Positions 11,589-24,700 of a DNA stretch of 64,000 nt are shown in pieces. The stretch is from Hygrophila difformis (lineage: Eukaryota; Streptophyta; Magnoliopsida; Lamiales; Acanthaceae): NCBI GenBank assembly GCA_030278955.1, contig JAOANR010000003.1, positions 49,191,175 to 49,255,174 on the forward strand, written 5' to 3'. The position numbers and the translations under genes are program-made. The first letter of the stretch is position 1. Every line of letters starts with the position of its first letter. Under the pieces are notes generated by a model. The model was not told the DNA's origin. It saw nothing but the letters and a program-made list of their open reading frames with translations, and made no database searches.

Positions 11589-14500
11589 TTATTTCTCAAT
11601 ATCTGGCTGCACAATTACCACTTCATGCATCTCTACCTGTACAACTTAAAACTTATATCAACAACTATAGCAACTATCAATTTAGAAGTAGCAACAAAGG
11701 TGGAAAACTTCTATCTACTGGTTAAAAAAATTTAAAGTACTGTATATTCATTGATTTGGCATTAATTTTAACCTGCTCCATTTGTGTTTCCTGAGCAGCC
11801 ATAGGGTAAGCTCCAACTGTCAAGTCAATGATCTCTTCAGCTTGATCAACTTGTGTAATTTCTGGATTTTCAGCAGCAATGGATTTGTTCTTGCATGTCC
11901 TTATGTTGTGACCGTCGTAGCCACATTTCTTGCACCGTGGCTTGGATTCTTGTCTCCTAAGCTGTTTAAGACCACTAGAACTTGTAACAATTAGAGGCTT
12001 CACTTTAGACTTTTTGTTTTGTGAACCACCTATTTGTTCTCCCTGCTCCAGCCTCCTTTTTAGAGCCGGCCTCCCTGGTTTTCTCCTTGAATACAAAGGT
12101 GGTCCACAAAGAAGCATGCTCGTCTTTGGCCAGTCACTCCTAGAATTAATTGGCACAATACATTCTCGGTATGTCTTCTTGTAAGTGGCTGTCTCATAAC
12201 GTTTATGAGTGTAAGGCTCCACATCAGCTTGAAGGAAATTTATGGCCCTCAATGCATGTACACAAGGGAATCCACTTAGTTGCCACTTCCTACAAGCACA
12301 TGTCCCTCCTTTCAAATCCACATGGTATTGACCACCATGAATGCCCTTCATGCTGAAGTTGGTGTTATCAGCTTTATATGGAATGAAATTTTGAAGCTTG
12401 TTGGTGTGACTGTCAATGAAAAGATGGATCCGGGGGCAAATTACTTCCTGCCATCTATGAGATTTTTCAGCCTTATCTCCATTATTGGCAAACCTCTTCA
12501 TTAAGCTTTCATGGATTTGCTCAAGCATGGTAATGATAGGTCTCTCTCTACACTTCCTGATATTACCATTGAATGTCTCACACGCGTTGTTCGTCAATAT
12601 ATCACACCTGTAGCAGCAACAATGGAAAATATTATTAAGTGCCAAATAAAAAACACTATGAATTGCTGTGAACAAAACATGCAGCACTATTGTCATACAC
12701 TGTCATGTATGGGCATGCTATATCAAAGCACTGAAAGATCAAATATCAGGAAACTCTCACCCTTTACAATCCAGGAAACTATTCAAAGCTAATCGAAATT
12801 GCACAAATGAATAATGAAGATCAAACTCTCACCCTTTATACAATCAGAATTTTACAATACCACTTCCAACACATAAAGAAACTGATAGCTATACACAAAA
12901 TTATCTGAATTAAGTGAAGTTTGATAAATAAAATCTGTTAATGAATCAGTGAATGGAAATTTACAATACCACTTCCAACATATTAAGAAACTAATAGCTG
13001 CCACTTCCAACACTTTAATGGAAATTTACAAGACAATCAGTGTAGTTTAATAAATAATAATCTCCACCAACACATAAAGAAACTACCTCCTTATGAACTA
13101 TCCGAATTATAATACATGATAAGACTAAGCAATGAAATCCTAATAACTCCTAACCAGCTCTCAAAACTAATTCATTATTAGCATTTAAAACAAAATTACC
13201 TGGAGAACTCCCTGAAGAAGGCCCTCGACCATTGGCTTGGTGGCCTTTCCCTCAACCATTGCTCTGCTGCATGGTTTTGCTTTACAATTTCATACATTAC
13301 AAGATCGAATGAATTTGAAGTGGTAGCCCTTGCCGCCTTCCAAAACAATTTTTTCAGCCAAGCACCTCTGAAACCTGCATTTTGCATATTAACTAGCACG
13401 TGTCATGCACAAAACCTGCAGTAAAATATTTCAGAAAGCACAAATGTGTATGGAATCAATGTAAGGGTAATTCTTAATGTTAACACTGAAAATTTATTAT
13501 GTCACCTGTACTCGGCCCCAGGAAACTCCTCCAATTCAGCTTGTATCAATCCTACACAGGAAAAAATGCCAGATTGTCAGATCAAAAAATGTATTCACAG
13601 CAAAATAAACTTTCAAATGACATACCTTTTTGCTTATCAGACATGAGAGTGAAATGGTGTGGCTGGCTAATTTGCAAATCTCTTTTCAGGTGTCTCATGA
13701 ACCAACTCCAAGTTTCGGTGCATTCTTTCCCAACAACCGCTCAAGCAATAGGTAGGTAACTATTGTTGGCATCGATCCCACATGCTGTCAATAGACATCC
13801 ACCACTAACTCCCTTAAACCAAGCTCCATCCAAACATATTACCGGCCTACATCCCTCCCTAAATCCGACCTTACAAGCATGCAAGCAAATATACAACCTG
13901 TCAAACCGCCTTCGACTGTCGGATCCATCAACTACCACCTCAACAATACTCCCTGGATTACTTCTTTTTACCTCTTGGACATAACTGAAAATATGCTCGT
14001 ACTGTGTATCCGGTGTTCCTTCAATTAATTCAAGTGCCTTCCTCTTTGACTTGATTACTTCTTGTTCAGATATGTGGACTTTTAGGTCTTCCATTGATTC
14101 TGTCCTAAACGCCTCCAGGTCCCGCTTCGGATCATTCTTAAACCTGTCTATGTACCTCTCGGCCAGCCATCTCGAGGTCATGTTCTTCACATTGAAACTT
14201 TCTTTACACTTGTGCTTCTCATAGTATTTTGCAATCTGGAAAGTAGAGTCATTCTTCATTTTTAAACCTCAAACCATCCACAGGCAGCTATCAACAGCAC
14301 ACTCAGCCCATATCCTAGTCTTGTCATTCTTTGTAAACTTTATATTTCTCTTGTCATTGATTGCCATTGACTGGATGGCCAACTTCAGCTCATTCTTGCT
14401 GCTAAAGATCATCCCCAAGCATAACTTTGGATTAAAAACATTAACTGAATTAAATGCGGGGCAGTTCAATCTATTAGCTTCCTCCCCATCCGAAACCCTA

Positions 14501-15096
14501 GCAGTGATCAAATCGTCATCACTCTCATTGACACCAACATCATCTTCGCTGGCAATATCAACCTCATGCAATGCACTACTACCTTCCTGCCCCACCTTCT
14601 CTTTCCCCTTCCTCTTTCTTGCACTGGTATGTGTCCCTACCTCCTCCTTTCTTTGATTGATAAATAAATTCTCAATTTCATCATCCAAATATTCACTTTC
14701 ACCCATGTCATATTCGTATTCCACATCTGATTCGCTAAAGTCACTAAGCCCAGCAAGAGAATCATCCCCATCACTTCCAGAATCCAATTCAAACACGTCC
14801 ACATTTATATCACCCTTCAGTACACAACAAATTTTACACTCCCTAACAGTCTCCAATTTAGTAATTGCAGCAAACAACTGTGCATCATTTGTTAGACATC
14901 TCACCCCACTTCTATCTTTCAAATATAAATTAAACTCGGTAGTCACTTGAGTCTTTACAAATAACTCCATACCTCCAACACCTAATAGATTCACGGGGAC
15001 ATGGTCATACTTCAATACCGACAGCTTCCCCTTCCTCCAAGTAAGCCCCTTGCTGTATTTTTCCCCCGAAGTGAAAGGCAATTGTGACCCGGTCAT
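11589..15096 (-). pseudogene. MuDR-class MULE transposase, five exons, three TGA stops
   Basis: Exons that keep frame with GT/AG borders are 15096-13626, 13551-13506, 13415-13200, 12607-11773 and 11636-11589. The start is the ATG at 15096 (MTGSQLPFTSG). In order it carries an N-terminal plant-MuDR segment with an acidic linker, the MuDR DNA-binding region, the MULE DDE core (LDGAWFKG, LMSDKQKG, NACETFN supplying the three acidic residues), a SWIM zinc finger (CACRKWQLSGFPCVHA) and a CCHC knuckle (CKKCGYDGHNIRTC). The only lesions seen in the coding frame are three TGA codons at 14269-14271, 13741-13743 and in exon 3 near 13401-13403. Two sit where related transposases have Arg and one where they have an aromatic residue, consistent with CGA or TGG decay. 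No frameshift was found. As it stands it would not give full-length transposase. Confidence 0.88.
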
Positions 15097-15751
15097 TCTC
15101 CGGCTCTGCCAAACCAAAAAAAAAACCGAAACTGTTATGTCCAACAACCAAAATACTTTTCTACAGAAACTTGAAGAAAACCAAAAAAATAAAAAAAAAA
15201 TAAAAAAGCAATAGGAGCCATCAAGCACTGACCAAACTTGGACCACACAATAAATTCAATAAATTTAGTTCAACAACCATCCTTTTCATTCTTAAAGGTG
15301 AATAAACACAAAGAGACAAAAGGCATGTGACTGTCCCATACCACCCGCAATAGGTATATTTAAAGCTCAAGTTGCAAACACCCCTAAAATGGTGACCCAT
15401 TATTTAACAATTCCAACCCCAAAACAGAAACCTTAACGCTATTTGCAATAACACAGAAATAATCGTCCCATACCACCATATTTCAGAAAAGATTTGCGAA
15501 GATGTACCATAATCGGGAGGGGGCCAGCCATTCTCTTCTTCGGCCCTCAGTTTGGAGCCGAACGTCCCCATTACCGTCGCTTTGTTGCTGGAATTTGACT
15601 ACAGGCCGCGGGATGAGGGTTTGCGATTATTTCGGGGAGATTCGCACGAAAGGATTCGAATGGGGGAAGTGTTGCGTTATCTTGATCGATCCACCCATAT
15701 AAACCTTTTGGAAATAAGGGTCGGGGTCTGTTTACCATCTTATTTGGCAAA

Positions 15752-15950
15752 CACGTGTAATGAGACACACTTCACAATTGATCCAGCGTGTATGGTTTAG
15801 GGTTAATCAATGCCACGCCAGCATCCATTCTAGGATTAGTGAATTTAGGATCATTCCGGACATAATTAGCATATGTAGCGGACTAAATCGGTAATAAAAT
15901 ACAAAAAGGACCGATTTGGCTTTTTTTAAAGATAACATATGTATTTTGCC
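15752..15950 (-). repeat. Right terminal inverted repeat of the MULE
   Basis: This is the inverted partner of 9136-9333. It ends GTATTTTGCC at 15950. Confidence 0.88.
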
Positions 15951-16066
15951 TTTTTTCCGCCCATGGATCAACTCTGGACAAGAGTTCTAATGCCAAATCC
16001 CAATTCAAGGCCTTCTCCTCTCACTAGGCCACAACCCTTCTTTTTTTGAAACGACCTAGAGCCTCC

Positions 16067-17536
16067 ATGGCTAGAGCTACTCCCTCTACTGTAATGACCC
16101 GATTAATTTTATTTAGCTCAGGCCGTGTATTTTATTTATCCGGTTTGTCAATGTGTGGCCCAACTCCCGGTTGTGGCCCAAATGAGTTTTTAAGTGTGTT
16201 TTGGGGGTTATTGGCCTTTTCAGATTTGGGATTGGGAGAAAAAGGAGAGCCGACCAAAAGAGGAGGAAAATGGAGAAGGAACTTTTGCTCGATTCATCGC
16301 GGATTCTTGGAGATCGATTAATCACTTGTTGGTAAGTGGTTCATCTCGTTCTCTTCTTTAATTTGATTTTATTTTTGTTGGTTTTGGTGGTGAATTGGAG
16401 GTGATTATGATGTTAGGGTTCTGGGTGAACTTTTGTTGATTTAGACAAATTGGAGGTTGGAATCGGCGGATTGGAAGCCATTAATTGTCGAAGACTTTAA
16501 GGCAATGGTTTATGTCCTTAAAATTACGTGTTTTGGGAGTTTTGAGGTAGGATTCCGGTGGAGAATGCAGGCTGTCAAAATAGTCTACCAGAGCAAACAG
16601 AGCGCGCACTAGGCACACACTCGAGGGGAGTAGTGTACGCCAAGCGCGCACGGCTGGTTTCAGCGGGGTGTCGGCTATGCATGTTCATTGCATTTGCATA
16701 TAGGGTATATAGATGTATGTCAGGCCATGCATCACTTGCACTAAATGTATATTTGTGGTTGATGCACCGGTATGGGACGGTGTGATAATTTTAATTTACT
16801 TTATTTATATCATGTTTAATTATTACATTTATTATTATTATTATCATGTTTCCCTTACTTCCCAGTATGTAGCCCTTGCTCAGTACGTTGTACCAACTCC
16901 TTTGCGTTTGTCTGTTTTATAGATCTTGCTGGAAGCGCTGGAGCATGATTGGGTTTGGGTTTGAGAGATCACATAGTTAGGATTTATCTATTTTATTTTA
17001 TTATATTTGTGTGATAATTTGCTGCTAAACTTGTTGGATACTTGGATTATTTGCTAGATGAGGCCCGTGAGCGTAGAATTTATATTCTGTCGACCAGTAG
17101 CCTTATGTGCTTTATTATTTTGGGTTGGTAGCCCTGATTTGAGATATTGACATGTTGCCTGTTACTATTTTCTAAGGCTTGGAGCCTGGATGATATACTG
17201 GGATCATTATTTGGATATTACGTGAGACTTATTTATGGTTATGTGTTTTAATCTATTTTAGCTTCCGCATTTAATTAGATCAGCCTTGTACTAGTTGTTC
17301 TAAATTAGCTAGCCACTAGTTTAGGATAGTTAGTACGGAGGTAATGCTTGAGAAAATCAGGTTTGAATTTTCGGGGCGTTACATCTGCTTCGTCACCAGA
17401 GTCGGGCGACAGGAAAATGAAGTCCACTGGTAAGCAGAATTCTATGAGGAAGGAAAATGTTAATCCTCAGGATGCCGATAAGAAGATCTCCCCGCACGCT
17501 GACCCTCAGGACGAGGTAAGCGCTATGCAAACCTAG
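16067..17536 (+). pseudogene. LINE ORF1 remnant, interrupted by solo LTR
   Basis: ATG 16067 opens a frame (MARATPS) that continues after removal of the LTR at 16090-17383 and stops with TAG at 17534-17536. The total is only about 60 codons, rich in Ser, Lys and Asp (SSPESGDRKMKS). A normal plant L1 ORF1 has several hundred codons with a zinc knuckle, so this is a deletion product. The assignment rests on its position immediately upstream of the ORF2 start. Confidence 0.5.
16090..17383 (+). mobile_element. Solo LTR, 1294 bp, short family member
   Basis: It begins TGTAATGACCCGA and ends TTCGGGGCGTTACA. The flanks TCTAC (16085-16089) and TCTGC (17384-17388) are a 5-bp duplication with one substitution. 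It shares long stretches with the solo LTR at 48316-50454, for example the GCATTTGCATATAGG region (16690 and 49657), CACCGGTATGGGACGGTG, and the last ~100 bp. It is about 850 bp shorter, so it carries an internal deletion or belongs to a shorter subfamily. It is inserted in the LINE ORF1 remnant. Confidence 0.82.
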
Positions 17537-17663
17537 GGGTTATCGCTATCTACCCCCCTTTCCTTTTATGGATTTTATAACCTTCAAATTATTATCTTGG
17601 AATATTGTGGGTGTCGAGGGGAAGGCCACTAGAAGAAGTTTGTGTGATGTTCTGCATCGCACT

Positions 17664-18547
17664 TGTTGGGTCCGTTTGCTAGGATAACCAGTAAACTAGT
17701 CCTGTAAAACTAGTTCAAACGCCTTTCGTGGACACGTTAAACAGTTTTAAGATATTAAGCAGCGGAAAATAAATAAACTGTAAAAGAACGAACACAAGGT
17801 TTGTTGACCCAGTTCGGCACAAGCCTACATCTGGGGGATACCAAGCCAGGAGATTGCACTACTTGTTTAACTTGATCCACAATCAAACAATAGTGTTGTG
17901 AATTGCCCAACTCCGATCTCCAAGCGGTTTGAATTGTCGACCCTATGCACTCCCCCTGCCTTGGTGAAGATCTCCCCGACCTTCCTCCAATTCCTTGAAG
18001 ACTCCTCCTCCAAGTCACTCTTGATTGAAACCTGTTGGCAATCTCTCCTTCAAGAATGTAATCAATTAAGCTCGTGTGTTGACGACTCCTCGAAAGGCTT
18101 GATTGAATTCGTCGACTTCAATCAAGAACACATTAGCACAATCTCGATCAAGTCACCCGAGGAAGTGTTGATCGAATATCTTCCTTCAATATCATGAGAT
18201 CACGAACACGGGAAGGAATGTGTATCTCTCTCTTATGTGATTACTTCAATACCACAAGGGAAAGATGAATCATGTAAGTCGTAAGCAACTCATCCCTTGG
18301 CCGGCTTATTTGAAGAGAGACAACAGCCCTCCATTCCAAGGTAAGATCTTCTTTCCATAATTATACCTTTCCTTAGAATGGAGTTGCCCGGATTAGGAGA
18401 TCTTGGTTTCCAAACTTCTTGAGCACAATCCGGGCATGAATCAGCTGCTCTTCCTATAAATAGTTTGTCGAACATATACGGTGTTGGTTCAACAAAGTAG
18501 TCCAGACATCGGTTGTGAACACATTTGCTCAAAACTGATTCCCAACA
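17664..18547 (-). repeat. 3' LTR of the copia element
   Basis: An 884-bp LTR bounded by TGTTGGGTCC at 17664 and CCCAACA at 18547 on the plus strand. It is nearly identical to the 921-bp 5' LTR but lacks about 37 bp present near 27600-27637. Confidence 0.92.
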
Positions 18548-18562
18548 ATCTCCCACTTTTTG
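18548..18562 (-). promoter_or_regulatory. Polypurine tract of the copia element
   Basis: On the minus strand AAAAAGTGGGAGAT immediately precedes the 3' LTR, the expected position of the plus-strand primer. Confidence 0.75.
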
Positions 18563-18969
18563 GCAGAATGTGGGTCAGTATATGAGTTGATCCAACCGAT
18601 GTCTAAACATATTACATAAGAGCAAAAATGAAGAAATATTTCCCATTTATCCCAACCACCGATTACATTTTTACCCGATTCAAGACAAACTATTCTAATG
18701 CTCCGTACAAGAATTCCTATCAATCAAATCTAGGAGCATTTACATCAAAACAAGCACATGGCAATAAAACAAAATATAGCAAGAAAGATCACAGTTTAAT
18801 TATTACAGGCCATAGTGCAATTGTCAAAAAAAATAGTCAGAAACAGTTCACAAAAGTAGTTCGAACAGAATAAAAAATGTTACCCTTATAGTGCTTGCCA
18901 GAGGAACCGATCATCAGTTATATCAACTGAACTCCCCCTCTGGCGCACATTTTGCCCAAAAAGGGCACA

Positions 18970-21310
18970 TCACTCTGATTCTTCATAGGAATCTGCATCA
19001 GAATCATCAGACTCCTCCTCTGGATTGGTATCCAACTCCTTTTCTTGATCCGACCACACATCAGGAAGCTGTCTCAACAGCTTTTCAGCAGCTTGAACTC
19101 GAGTGTGCACTTGAGCTTCTAATGCTTTAAGATGGTCGATATGGTCGGTGAGTTTATCACGCAGCATGGAGAAGGCATCTTTTGCAGGGATCCTTCCTCC
19201 TGGTCCAGGCAGGTCGGGCTTCTTCTTTACAAGGGTTGAGGAAAGTTTGAAGTCAGCAATGTCTTCAGGACGATCATGTTTACTCCCAAGTATGTGGAGA
19301 TGCTGCAGGTATTCAGTGATGAAGCCCGGGAAGGGAAGTGTGGAGTTGTACTTCCTCTTGATCTTGCCCGCGAAGACCAGCATTTGTTCGAGCACAAGGG
19401 CTCCATAGTTGATCTCATATTTCTGATCTATGGCAAACAACAACTTACACATGCTTTTGGACACAACAGAATGGTTAGCAATGGGCATGATATTGTGTGC
19501 ACATAGTTTATAGAGGAGTGAAAACCTTTATGTTAGAACACCAGCACTCAGCCCTTTTCCATGAAATCGTTTTCCTTCCACCCTAGTTAGTGTCTCAGCA
19601 ATGATGTTCATGGGAAACTTGGCAGCACGAGAGTAGACAGATTTAAGAGAATTTCGAGGTACCTGGAGGAATCGATTCAGGGCCCTTGCTTTCAGTTCGA
19701 ACAACTCTCCTTGAGCATAGCTTAGTCCAAACCAGGGGCTTTTAATGTTGAGGACGTCAGCGCTCAGGTTTGCATAGAAATGCCTAACTAGCTGTCATTT
19801 GTACTGTTTGATCTCCGTTCCCCAGAATAGTAGGGACCTTTCCTCCAAGTATTTGTGCCACCCCATCTCCTCATATCTAGCAGCAGCAAACCGAATCTCT
19901 GGGTGCACCTTCATCTTCTCCAGGACTGTAGAGAAGTATTGCTCGGCCACTTCATAATAGAAGTCAGTGGATATGGCATTCCCTGCATCAATGATCTCTG
20001 GTTCATGTTCTTCAGATGAGGATTCGACAATCTTCCTCTTCTTGGAAGCTGTGGCTTTGGATGATCCTTCAGGTTCAAAACGAGTCCGCTTCTTTGGTTC
20101 GGACGCCTTTGGTGAACTCCTTGCTGGAGGAGTAGGTTCTCGTGTCTCGGTCTGGGGTTCCTCTTCCTCGTGCTCAGATTCGATTCCTTCTTCAGCATTT
20201 TCATCAGATTCTTCTTCTTCTTCTTCGGATCCTTCTTCCTCAGACCCTTCCTCCTCACTTTGTGTGTCTTGAGATCCCAATTCCTCGGACTTGTCTTCAG
20301 TGGGATTCTCCCCCTCATTTGGTTCCGGGGCATCATCTTGGATATGTTCAGTATCTCCGCCTGATTCTTTGTTTTGATTGTCCTCAGAACTAGATTCCTC
20401 GACCTCCTCTTCTTCTTCCCGATCAATTTCAGTGGGAGTGGGTTCCTTGGCAGGGGCAATCGGCTCAGTATTCTTCCTCAGTTCGTGTTTCCTCTTTTGG
20501 CTGGCCGTCCAGGCAATTTCCTCTGTGATCTCGTTCGCAGCATCATCCCTTTCGTCGTCACTGATGTCGTTCATGGATTCATCTCCAGAGCTTCTATCAT
20601 CTGACTCTTGCACATAGTCTGAATCCAGTTATTCTTCATCGGATTGTTCAGTAACTGGTTCAGATTCCTTGGTTGGACTGGTGTGAGTAATTTGCAAAGG
20701 TTCTTTGGGATTTTCCTCAATTGTGGTGTCGGGAGTAGGGTCAGACACAGCGCTTGGTTGCACAACGGTCTTCTTTGCTGGAGTTATCTTCTTGGGCTTT
20801 GTAGTGGACACCTTCGGTGCATCCTTTGGTGCGGGATCAACAACTTTAGCGTGCATGACTGCTTCGGTCACCTGTTCGGATCCCATAGTGGGGATGTTTG
20901 CTAGAATCGAGTCCAGTGGTTCCAATGCCTTGGCAAGGTCTGCCTGGACACTTTCGCTGATGGACGCGTTTTTCCTAGCCACGGCCTTTTCTCTCGGTTT
21001 GGAGATGGAGACAGCCTTTTCTTTCACTTTCTGCGTTCCTTCTCCCTTCGGCCCTTATGTCCAGGGGGTCCTGAACATCAACTGTGGTAGCACCTTTTCC
21101 TCCGGCAGTGGAAGGAGATGATGAAGGGAATGGGACAACAACAAGAGAAGGATTTTTAGAGATGGTCTGTTCCACGATCGCCTTCTGAACAGCTTTGGCA
21201 CGTCCCTTGGCACTGGATTCCTCTGGAGATATCACCTTCTTACTTCCTTTGGATGAAGTAGGGGTGGGGTCTTGTGATTTGGAACTTTGGCTCCCGCGAG
21301 TTTTCACCAT
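18970..21310 (-). pseudogene. Third (env-position) ORF of the copia element
   Basis: The region starts at ATG 21310 (MVKTRGSQSSKSQ) and reads on the pol strand through three broken frames to 18970. The N-terminal ~350 residues are basic, then extremely acidic (SEEEGSEEEGSEEEEEESD) with a KKRKI basic patch. The C-terminal part resembles the domain annotated as putative plant transposon protein in many asterid and legume retroelements: FYYEVAEQYFS, an HFYANLSADVLN strand, and a coiled-coil-like tail (LTDHIDHLKALEAQV). Frames change near 21030 and 20620, and an in-frame TGA sits at 19795. SIRE-type elements carry an env-like ORF here, but I see no clear signal peptide or transmembrane segment, so the envelope label is positional only. 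Confidence 0.6.
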
Positions 21311-21758
21311 TGTTGCTGAAAAGAAGAACATTGACAAGAACAAGTGAAGAACCATAAAATTTTTGAGGGAGTATAAGAGGATGATTGAGAGAAGGAGAGT
21401 GCGGAGAGTAAGGAAATACGATCAAGAGGGGATATGGACACGATTTGAGAGTAACTTCCCTTAATTCAAATTTGGAAGGAGGATCACAACTTCCCAAAAC
21501 TGTAATGATCACGTTTTTGATTGGTTGTGTGCGGATAACCATTCCCGCCTCCTCCTTTGTCACGTCCGAGTGTCACATCACAATTTTGAATTTTGAACTT
21601 GTGAGGGTAGATTCCCTAATTTAATGATCCTGCAAAAAATTTCTTAACAAACTAATTAGTGTTACACAAGATGAGATAAAAATATTTAAGGTAATAAAAT
21701 ATATGTAAAAAAATGGAAATTGCTTAAACATAGAACTTATTCCATTAATTTCGGGATT

Positions 21759-24700
21759 TTATGTGATCGTGCATAAGCCGAGATCCCTCCTTAATTTTTC
21801 AAATCTTTCGCGATCTAATGCCTTGGTGAGAAAGTTTGCAGGTTGCTCAGTAGTTCCGACATGTTGGATGGACACAATTCCTTCTTCGACAAGGTCTCTG
21901 ATGAAATGATTTCGAAGCTCAATATGCTTAGTTCTCCCATGTTGGACTGGATTCTTCGAGATGTTGATAGCACTCATATTGTCACATAGTATGGTGAGGA
22001 TTTGTTGATCCATTGCATAGTCGAGCATCATTTGTTTCATCCATAGCAATTGTGCACAACAACTTCCGGCTGCAATGTACTCCACTTCAGCAGTTGATAG
22101 CGAGATGGAGCTCTGTTTCTTGCTGTACCAACTAACCAGGTTGGTTCCAATGTAGAAGCATCCTCCGGTCGTGCTTTTTCGATCATCCGTGTCACCTGCC
22201 CAATCTGCATCACTATAACCGAGTAATGAGAGACTAAATTCATTAGAATACCATATACCAAGATCACTTGTCCCTGACACAAATTTGATCACTCTTTTGG
22301 CAGCTTTCAAGTTTGATTCCTTAGGATCGGCTTGATAGCGAGCACATACACCAACTGCATAGCTTATGTCTGGTCGACTTGCAGCTAAGTATAGTAGACT
22401 CCCAATGATGCTTCGATATAGTTTTTGATCCACACTTTGACCACTGAGATCTTTGCTCAGTTTGTCATTAGTTCCTATAGGAGTTCGGACCGGTTTGTTG
22501 GACTCTATTCCAAACTTCTTGACAATGTTCCGAGCATACTTGGTTTGATTGAGGAATATGCCATCGTTCTTTTGTGTTACTTGCAACCCAAGAAAATAAG
22601 TTAGTTCTCCAACCATGCTCATTTCGAACTCCTTACCCATTATTTCGATGAAGTGGTCCTTGAGCACATGATGTCTCGATCCAAAGACAATGTCATTAAC
22701 ATAGACGAGCTATGAGGATTCCTTTGCTTTCTTTTTTCATGAATAGAGTCTTGTCAAGACTTCCTCTTTCGAATCCGTGTTCAAGTAGGTACTTCGATAG
22801 TCTTTCGTACCACGCCCTAGGAGCTTGCTTCAATCCATATAGGGCTTTGTTGAGCTTTTAGACATGATGTGGAAAATGAGGATCCTCAAAGCCTTTGGGC
22901 TGCTCCACATATACTTCCTCCTTGAGCCATCCATTGAGGAATGCACTTTTGACATCCATTTGATATAGTTTGAACCCTAAGGAGCATGCAATTGGTAGCA
23001 AGAGTCGAACTGCTTCAAGTCTTGCCACGGGCGCAAATGATTCACTGAAGTCCACTCCTTCAACCTGTGTGTATCCTTGAGCAACGAGTCGAGCTTTGTT
23101 CCTAGTAATATTCACTTTTTCATCACTCTTGTTGCGGAAGATCCACTTGGTACCATTTACATTTGTATCACGTGGTCTTTCGACAAGTCTCCATACTTCA
23201 TTTCTCTTGAACTGCAGTAGCTCTTCTTGCATGGCATTTATCCAATGTTCATCCTGAAGAGCTTTTTCTACTTTGGATGGTTCGATTTTGGAGGTGAAAC
23301 AATGCAAGCCAGCTAGTTCCTTGAAGTCGATCTTCTTTTCTCGAGTTTTCCTCTTCTCATTTACATCACCTATTATGTCTTCAGGCTCATGGTGTTTATG
23401 AATGCATCCGTTAAGATCCTTATGTTGCTCAGAATCTCGTGGCGATGAGTCCACGTCTGGTGTCTGAACAGCTCTGGTGGACTCATTTCCAGTATTGCTT
23501 TGTTTGGTATTTGCTGGTTCTGAATTCTGGTCACTTGCAGTTGCTGATGGATCTTCATCCTCTGTTGGCTGTAAAAGGCCTTTGCATGGAACATCTACTA
23601 TAGTGACGTTCATGGATTCAAGAACTTTCCTGGTCTTGGGTATATATATTCTATATGCCCTGCTTGTGGTAGAATATCCCACAAATATCCCTTCATTTCT
23701 CTTTACTTGAAACTTTCCCACGTGTTTCCTGTCATTCAAGACAAAACATTTGCTGCCAAAAATATGAAAATAAGTAATTGAGGTCTTTTTACCGTTCCAT
23801 ATCTCATATGGAGTCATGAGGGAGTTAGGTCTCAAGTAGACACGGTTTATGGTGTAGCATGCAGTATTGATTGCTTCAGCCCACATGTACTCAGCAACAT
23901 TTTTGGAGTTAAGCATCACTCTTGATATTTCTTGTAGGGTACAATTTCTTCTTTCCACCACTCCATTTCGTTGTGGAGTCTTTGGTGCCGAGTATTCATG
24001 CTTGATTCCATGAGTTATGCAATAATCTTCAAAGGACTGATTTTCAAATTCTCGTCCATGGTCGCTCCGAATCTGCTTTACCTTAGTGTCTTTCTCAGTC
24101 ATGAGACTATTGCATAATTTTTCAAAGGCTTTGAAAGCATCACCTTTTTCCCTGAGAAAGTCTACCCAAGTATATCGAGAATAATCATCAATGCACACAA
24201 AGATATATTTTTTACCTCCCAAGCTTTCAACCTCAGTAGGACCAATAAGATCCATGTGTAGTAGGTCAAGACATTTTGTTGATCCGAGGTGTTCAGACAG
24301 CTTGTGTGAACTCCTGTGTTGCTTTTTCTTGGCACACTCATCGCAGAACTCCATGTTTGAGTTTTTGAAGTGAGGAAGACCCTTAACAGCTTCTGTTCTG
24401 CTAACTTTGATCAGGTCTTTGAAATTTAGATACCCAAGCTTTCATGCCATAGCATGATGTGGTTTTCACCTGCGACTGAACCAAAATTGCAAGTTTGAAC
24501 AAGTTGATAACAATTATTCTTAGAGCGCAAACCTCTCATGATGCATTCTTGATCCTGGTTAAGCACTTGGCAATCTTTCTTTGTGAATTGCACCATTAGA
24601 TCTTCATCACACAGTTGGCTAATGCTTATCAAGTTTGCTTGAAGTCCATCTACAAAGAATACTGGGGATAGTTCTCGTGAGCCACTGTTCTCAATGATTC

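Larger units (their letters stand above)
9136..15950 (-). mobile_element. Mutator-like element (MULE) with long TIRs, 6.8 kb
   Basis: The two ends are inverted copies of each other over about 200 bp (GGCAAAAATACAT at the left; its inverted counterpart ends at 15950). The interior carries a MuDR-class transposase gene on the minus strand. A 9-bp target duplication, expected for Mutator elements, is not evident at these exact ends, so either the ends are off by a few bases or the duplication has decayed. It interrupts the distal LTR region of the gypsy element and the sequence resuming at 15951. Confidence 0.88.

Noticed and set aside
9127..15959. 9-bp target duplication of the TIR MULE
   Set aside because: The nine bases on each side of the assigned ends do not match; none was claimed.
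19911..20617. Ser- and Phe-rich plus-strand ORFs opposite the copia third ORF
   Set aside because: They are antisense of the Glu/Ser-rich frame and have no splice or promoter support.
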